The translations under genes were made by a program, and so were the position numbers. From the NCBI GenBank assembly GCA_012934845.2, contig WNNJ02001160.1:172504-236503 (forward strand): a stretch of DNA of 64,000 nt, read 5' to 3'. The stretch's first letter is position 1; each line of letters opens with the position of its first letter. A model generated the notes under the pieces. It was not told where the DNA came from. It searched no databases and was given only the letters and a program-made list of their open reading frames with translations. This document shows, piece by piece, positions 59,040-64,000 of this stretch. This stretch comes from Pomphorhynchus laevis. Taxonomy: Eukaryota; Acanthocephala; Palaeacanthocephala; Echinorhynchida; Pomphorhynchidae.

Positions 59040-60740
59040 AGACAATTAAAGTTTTTAGTAGCAAAAAATAGTTTAATAAAATGATTTTAGAAATATATCT
59101 ATCCTGATCAGTATTTTGCGGTATACCAAATAATTCAGTAAACTGCAAAATAAGAAAATTGACTGTTGAATTACAAAAAGTTATATTTCAAATACTTCGC
59201 AAATTATTTTTTCATTTTTAGGATTTCAATTGATTTTAAGCGACATAGCAAAACATTTTTTATTAAGTATACATGGTCCGGTAGCAAACGCTAGAAAAAT
59301 CTTTATAAAATACTTATATCTAGTAGAGCAGACTTCTAATGTAGTCTGCTCTTTGTAGATGTTGCCAAAAAGCGGAGTTCGATTACAAGTAAATCAGGCT
59401 CTTGTTGTAATATACTTAGTATACTCCACGTATAATAAATATATGATATATCAACACAGGACGATGGCATAATTATTGCCCTGATCAGATTACATTAAAA
59501 TGTTTTAGTATTTATTTAAAAAATTATCTAGGATGACATTATCCTAGCGATTGAGACATTGATCTACTTTCACAATAACGTTTATTTTACAAATAAACGT
59601 TTCCTCATACTTATCGATATATTCAATATCCGCTTTCTTCGCCATCTCAGAATATCGATGGTGAGCGATGGGTAATAATTCATTTTTAAAGTATTTTATA
59701 AAGCGTTTTGCAAATATTAAGACATACCGCCAATTCCACTAAATCCATTGACAAACTGAGAGCCATCTAAAAATAGAAAATTACAGAAGAATCAAATTAA
59801 AGATAAAGAATTAAAGAATAAAAGATAAATTGTCGTTCCGTAGTGTATTTATACATAAAATATGAACTTTAGATACTTTAAAAAAACTTAATGTAATTTA
59901 AAAAAATTGATCACAATCCTAGATAGAACAATTATTCAAAATTAACTACAGCATTTCATTTCCCTTCGTATTTACACAGTATTTTTAAAAGTACTATGAT
60001 GTGTAATTGTAAGTAAATATACAGCAAATGCTCTAATTGAAGAAATTATAAAACTCAACTAAATAAAAGCTGGTTCACTATTAAATCCGAATACCATATG
60101 GCTTAACAAATCAGTGTTTAAAAACTTATATACGGTAGATCAATGCTAGATATTTGTAATAAAGATAACAGCATATATAATTTGTATTAACGTTATAATA
60201 TTGTTGCCTGTTTAAAGTTTTCAGAAATTTTCTCATTCTTTTCGATATTCGCCTTCTTCGTCATCAAAAATGGTCGAAGATGCGCGATACGTAATAATTC
60301 ATTTTTAATTATATGTTGATGCTTAGCACAAAATAAATAATTTCGCATAAACTCGAGGACTCTAACATATTAAATGAAATACTACTACTTGTCTCCCATG
60401 AGGATCAGCGCGCAGAAATATATTTGAAATGCCTGAATTCGCAAACAGAAAGTGCAAAATCAAAAAAGTTCATATTCAGATACCCTGTCATTAAATCATA
60501 GGCTACAATCTGTATATCCATATCTGTAAAAATGGTTTAACGAACATATGGTGAACGGGCGTGACTACATAATTAATAGCCCAAATTTTACAAACAAAAT
60601 ATTTCGAGATAACTTATGCCCGTTATAGCCAACATGTATAGCCAACGTCACAGTTAAATATTTTGATTATTTTAGTTATTTTACATAATTAAACTGTTAT
60701 GTTTATGTAATAAACATAACATATTATGTAAACTTTCCCA
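59040..60740 (-). other. Possible further NTE-region exons, unresolved
   Basis: Several minus-strand patches look exon-like but I could not fit them to NTE: near 60520 MDIQIVAYDLMTG between TTTTTACAG and GGTATC; near 60430 a patch after GCGAATTCAG; near 59770 DGSQFVNGFSGIGG between TTTTTAG and GTATGT. A segment reading ELLPIAHHRYSEMAKKADIE (59695-59620) has a diverged twin ELLRIAHLRPFLMTKKANIE (60300-60240). They may be exons of the NTE gene, of another gene, or duplicated remnants. Confidence 0.25.
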
Positions 60741-60741
60741 G

Positions 60742-62775
60742 ATGACTCGTGGAAAGCCACTTCATGCATCACCAATACATAAAGACTCTGTATTAGTACA
60801 TTCATTGGAATGAGTGATCAATCATGTTATTTGATGATATTGACGATAAAGCTATTATTCAGACAGCTTCTAAAATACATGAGAGTGCGGGCCCTTCGGG
60901 TGTGGATACATTAATGTGGAAACGGATGCCAACTTCTTTTGAAAGTGATTCTAAGACACTAGTTAAGAGTACGGCGGATTTTTTGAGACGTTTAGCGTCA
61001 GAGCATATGAATGCAGATCGCCAAAAACTTTTTCTGTCAGCAGATTAATTCCGTTAAGTAAAAATCCCGGGGTAAGGCCAATCGGTATAGGGGAAGTTGC
61101 ACGGCGTATAATCGGAAAAGTAATATTAAAGAAAATACAAAATGACATTGAGCATGTATCCGGATCTGTTCAATTGTGTGCGCGTCAAAAATGTGTGATT
61201 GACGCTGCGATTCATTGAATCCGAGATAAATTCACCTCTGATAAAAAAATGTGTGTTCTTGTAATAGATGCAGTTAACACATTTTATCTAGTTAACAGAA
61301 AACTAGCGCTTGCAAATATTTCAAAAGTGTGCCCTGCCCTGCCAGTTGTCCTATCGAATACATACAAAAAAACCAGCGCCTTTAATTGTCGCAGAATATT
61401 GTATTTCATCTAACGAAGGATTCACTCAAGGGGATCCCTTGGCAATGTCCGCCTTTGCTGCTGCGTCTCATCCACTAATTAGAATATTAGAAAAAAATGC
61501 TCCACGAGTTTTACATAAATGGTACGCGGATGATGTGAGTCGTGTAGGAGAAGTATAAGATCTACTGAAAGTTTGGAATATGATTTTGGTTAAAGGAATA
61601 AAATTTGGTTTCTTTTGTAAATGTGAGTAAATGTAGATTGCTGGTTAACAACAGTAACTCTTACTTATCAAATAGTCTTTATCATAAATTCGGAATTCAA
61701 TTAGTAAACGAAGGATTAGAAATACTTGGTAGTCCAGTTGGAACATTCGATTATACAAAATAGGTTGTAATGGACAAAGTCGCCAAGTGGAAGTTGCAGA
61801 TATCAACTCTATCGGAAATAGCGGGGAATGATCCCCATATAGCATTTTTAGCATTGGTCTTCTCTATGCAACATAAATGGCTTTACGTACAAAGAACATG
61901 TCAGTGTGAACCATCGCCCTTGAACAATGAAATATTCAACGTACTGTTGCCGGCAATCACAGGTCAGATACAAACTGGTGAAATTATGAAATTGGTATTT
62001 AAATTGCCTACACGAGATGGAAGTTTTAGGAGTAGTTGATACTTGTGATAATGTTACTGCAGAATATCGACGATCAAAACGCATGTGTAGACCATTGATA
62101 GGTGTCAAAGAAGAGTTATTGCGAATAACTCAAAGTAAATTACTACACGAAATCAAAAATCAAAAACGACGAATTTCAAGGGAATTTAAAGAGACTTTGT
62201 TACTAAAAGCTGAAGATACACTCAAAAGGTCGCTAAGTTTTGCTGCTAAAAGGTTGCATATGTTTGGATACATACGATACATCATTTAATTATCACCTAA
62301 ACGCAACATGTTTCAGAGATTCTCTGGTAGCCAGGTACGGGTGGATGCCAATTAACGCGCCAAAGAAATGTCACTGTGGAGAGAACTTCAATATGCCCCA
62401 CGCACATTAATGCAAAACTGGAGCGCTTCCTAGCATACGGCATGATGAGATTCGAGATTTAATTGCAGATGTAATGACACATACCTGCAATGGAGTATCA
62501 ACAGAGCCACACTTAAAACCAGTAAATGACTAAGAACATTTTACAAATAAATCATCATGCAGAGAAAGAGACGTACGTCTGGACATTGTGAGTATGGGTA
62601 TGAATCAAGGAAGATTTGAGCTATCGTTTTTCGATATTTGTGTTTCTAACACAGATGCTCCATCCTACAGTCATAAGAGTTGTGAATCGTGCTACTTATA
62701 TCACGAAGAGAGGAAAAAGACAAAAAAGGTTATTCGACAGTAAAATTAGGGCCCATTTGCGGGTAACCTCAAAAA
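60742..62775 (+). mobile_element. RLE-type LINE, family C, copy C6, broken
   Basis: Begins MTRGKPLHASP (compare MVRGKP in C1), jumps over most of the N-terminal region, then SAGPSGVDTLMWKRM, RPIGIGEVARRIIGKVIL, VLVIDAVNTFYLVNRKLALA (motif A), FTQGDPLAMSAFAAA (motif B), KWYADDVSRVG (motif C), the CQCEP region and RLE remnants (YHEERKKTKK). About six stops or frameshifts and an N-terminal deletion make it dead. It ends with GCCCATTTGCGGGTAACCTC, resembling the sequence at 18656-18676. Confidence 0.8.
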
Positions 62776-62829
62776 TGTACATGTGTTGTTAAAATAAAGT
62801 GTTTTCATTAAAAAAAGGTATAAATTATA

Positions 62830-63090
62830 TAAAAGCTACTATTTCATCAGAGGAAAAATACGTCATTAGCGTGTATTTGCCCACGATGCCACGTAAAATC
62901 GAGGAAATAGGGGCTGAAACCCGACAACATAGCAGTTCCTCCTGATTACCTGTAATCCTTATTCTAATACAAATGTATGTTATTTATTAGTTAATTCATA
63001 ACAATTGATTTTATTTTAAATTAAAATTTTAAATTGTCACCAAGTTTCATTATTAGTTATCCGATCAGATTCTCGTTGAAAACTATAAAT
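62830..63090 (-). repeat. MITE-like hairpin repeat, copy 6
   Basis: Reverse copy: CAGAGGAAAAATACGTCATT AGCGTGTATTTGCCCACG, AACATAGCAGTTCCTCCTGA, AT body, ending near GATCAGATTCTCGTTG. It lies directly after the end of the broken family C LINE. Confidence 0.65.
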
Positions 63091-64000
63091 TTTAGATTAA
63101 AAAATTAGACAGTAAAATAATAATCATTTGCTAGAAATGATTAAAAAAATAAAATGGTTGTTTTATTTTTTCACGTGACGTGAAAAAATAATAATTTTAA
63201 TTTTTAACAAAATGATTCAGTAATTAAACATAAATACCGTCAAATACATTGAGTGATGGTTTAAACGATCCAAGGATTGTTTGTCTTGTCATATGCATGA
63301 AGTTCGTCAATACGCTCGGATACACAGATCGAAGATAATTAAGCAAACCACTCGATATTTGTGCAGTCTCGGTATCCCTTAGAATATAGATTTAAAAAAT
63401 ATTAGAAGGTAAACTTAAATTTTGTGGATCATCCAAAAACTCATAAACTCATTGATTTTTGTTATTTATTAGTAGAGAGAGTGAAATATAAATTTTTAAT
63501 TAAATATCGAAATTTTAATAGCCAACTTTTATATCATCATCGGGATAAAATTGTAGAAAATATTGTTACTGTTTAATTATCTATAAAGCTGTCAATTGCA
63601 TTTGTCTTAATTTACCTTTCTCTTAATTTACCTTAATTTACCTTAAACATTTTCTAATGTTTCAATTTGGATATTTACGTATAATAAAAGCTGTAATAAT
63701 AAAAATGCAAGCATCTTTATGAACTATGAGCAATCTTGTCAGATATTGAATCAGCAACCGTAGATCGTCAATAGCTTTCTAATGAACTATCGCTTTTGTA
63801 CGAAATACAAAACCATTTTCTTACTTAAAATACGTTCAAAAATTAATAAAGATTTATTTAGCGATTTCCTATTTTATTATCACCGATGATGATTAAACAT
63901 ATTTTAAATTATTATTTTAATAATTTTAACAATATTGCAAATTATATAAAATATATAAATATATATGATATATAAAATATATAATTACATATATAATCAA
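63090..64000. other. AT-rich right end, no gene
   Basis: No frames of note; (TA)-rich runs near 63940-64000. A hairpin with TTTTTCACGTGACGTGAAAA A lies at 63167-63187. Confidence 0.5.

Noticed and set aside
60360-60530. Cyclic-nucleotide-binding exon of NTE
   Set aside because: Splice-like signals exist, but the short peptide pieces do not match the conserved PBC-like motif of such domains.

Overview
The window is eukaryotic, AT-rich and dominated by transposable elements. It carries one large host gene cut by small introns of 45-61 bases (plus a few very long ones), non-LTR retrotransposons of several families, microsatellites and tRNA-derived repeats. Short introns, an NTE/Swiss-cheese type phospholipase and many LINE families point to an invertebrate, most likely an arthropod or nematode. 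I cannot name the species.

Left part (1-31 kb): a graveyard of elements. A Ty3/Gypsy-like fossil runs off the left edge. At least eight copies of one APE-type LINE family (called LINE-A here) lie on both strands and end in the same 3' stem-loop. LINE-B is a CR1/Jockey-like family with ORF1, endonuclease and RT. Family C is a LINE with a restriction-like endonuclease (RLE; R2/NeSL/Utopia-like), represented by a long intact copy at 11.8-15.1 kb, a second long copy, and fragments.

Right part (31.7-59 kb, minus strand): the 3' half of a neuropathy target esterase (NTE, PNPLA6/7, Swiss-cheese) gene in ten exon positions, from 59031 down to a stop at 31710. Splice phases agree at every junction, giving 611 residues. 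The exon with the catalytic Asp is present twice, side by side, separated by only 46 bases. Its introns hold (i) an open frame joining the end of an RLE-type LINE to the C-terminal two thirds of a ubiquilin, (ii) a nearly identical 1.4-kb inverted repeat that carries a second, inverted copy of an NTE exon, (iii) a two-exon gene for a small secreted protein on the opposite strand, (iv) TA microsatellites with long perfect palindromes, (v) a tandem pair of tRNA-headed SINE-like repeats with a hammerhead-ribozyme-like core, and (vi) a 360-bp tandem repeat whose units carry all three conserved hammerhead pieces in an unusual order.

Right end (59-64 kb): probable further NTE sequence that I could not resolve into exons, a broken family C LINE, and an AT-rich hairpin repeat (MITE-like) that recurs at least five more times. 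The best candidates for something new are the ribozyme-like satellite, the LINE-ubiquilin fusion, and the duplicated catalytic exon of NTE.
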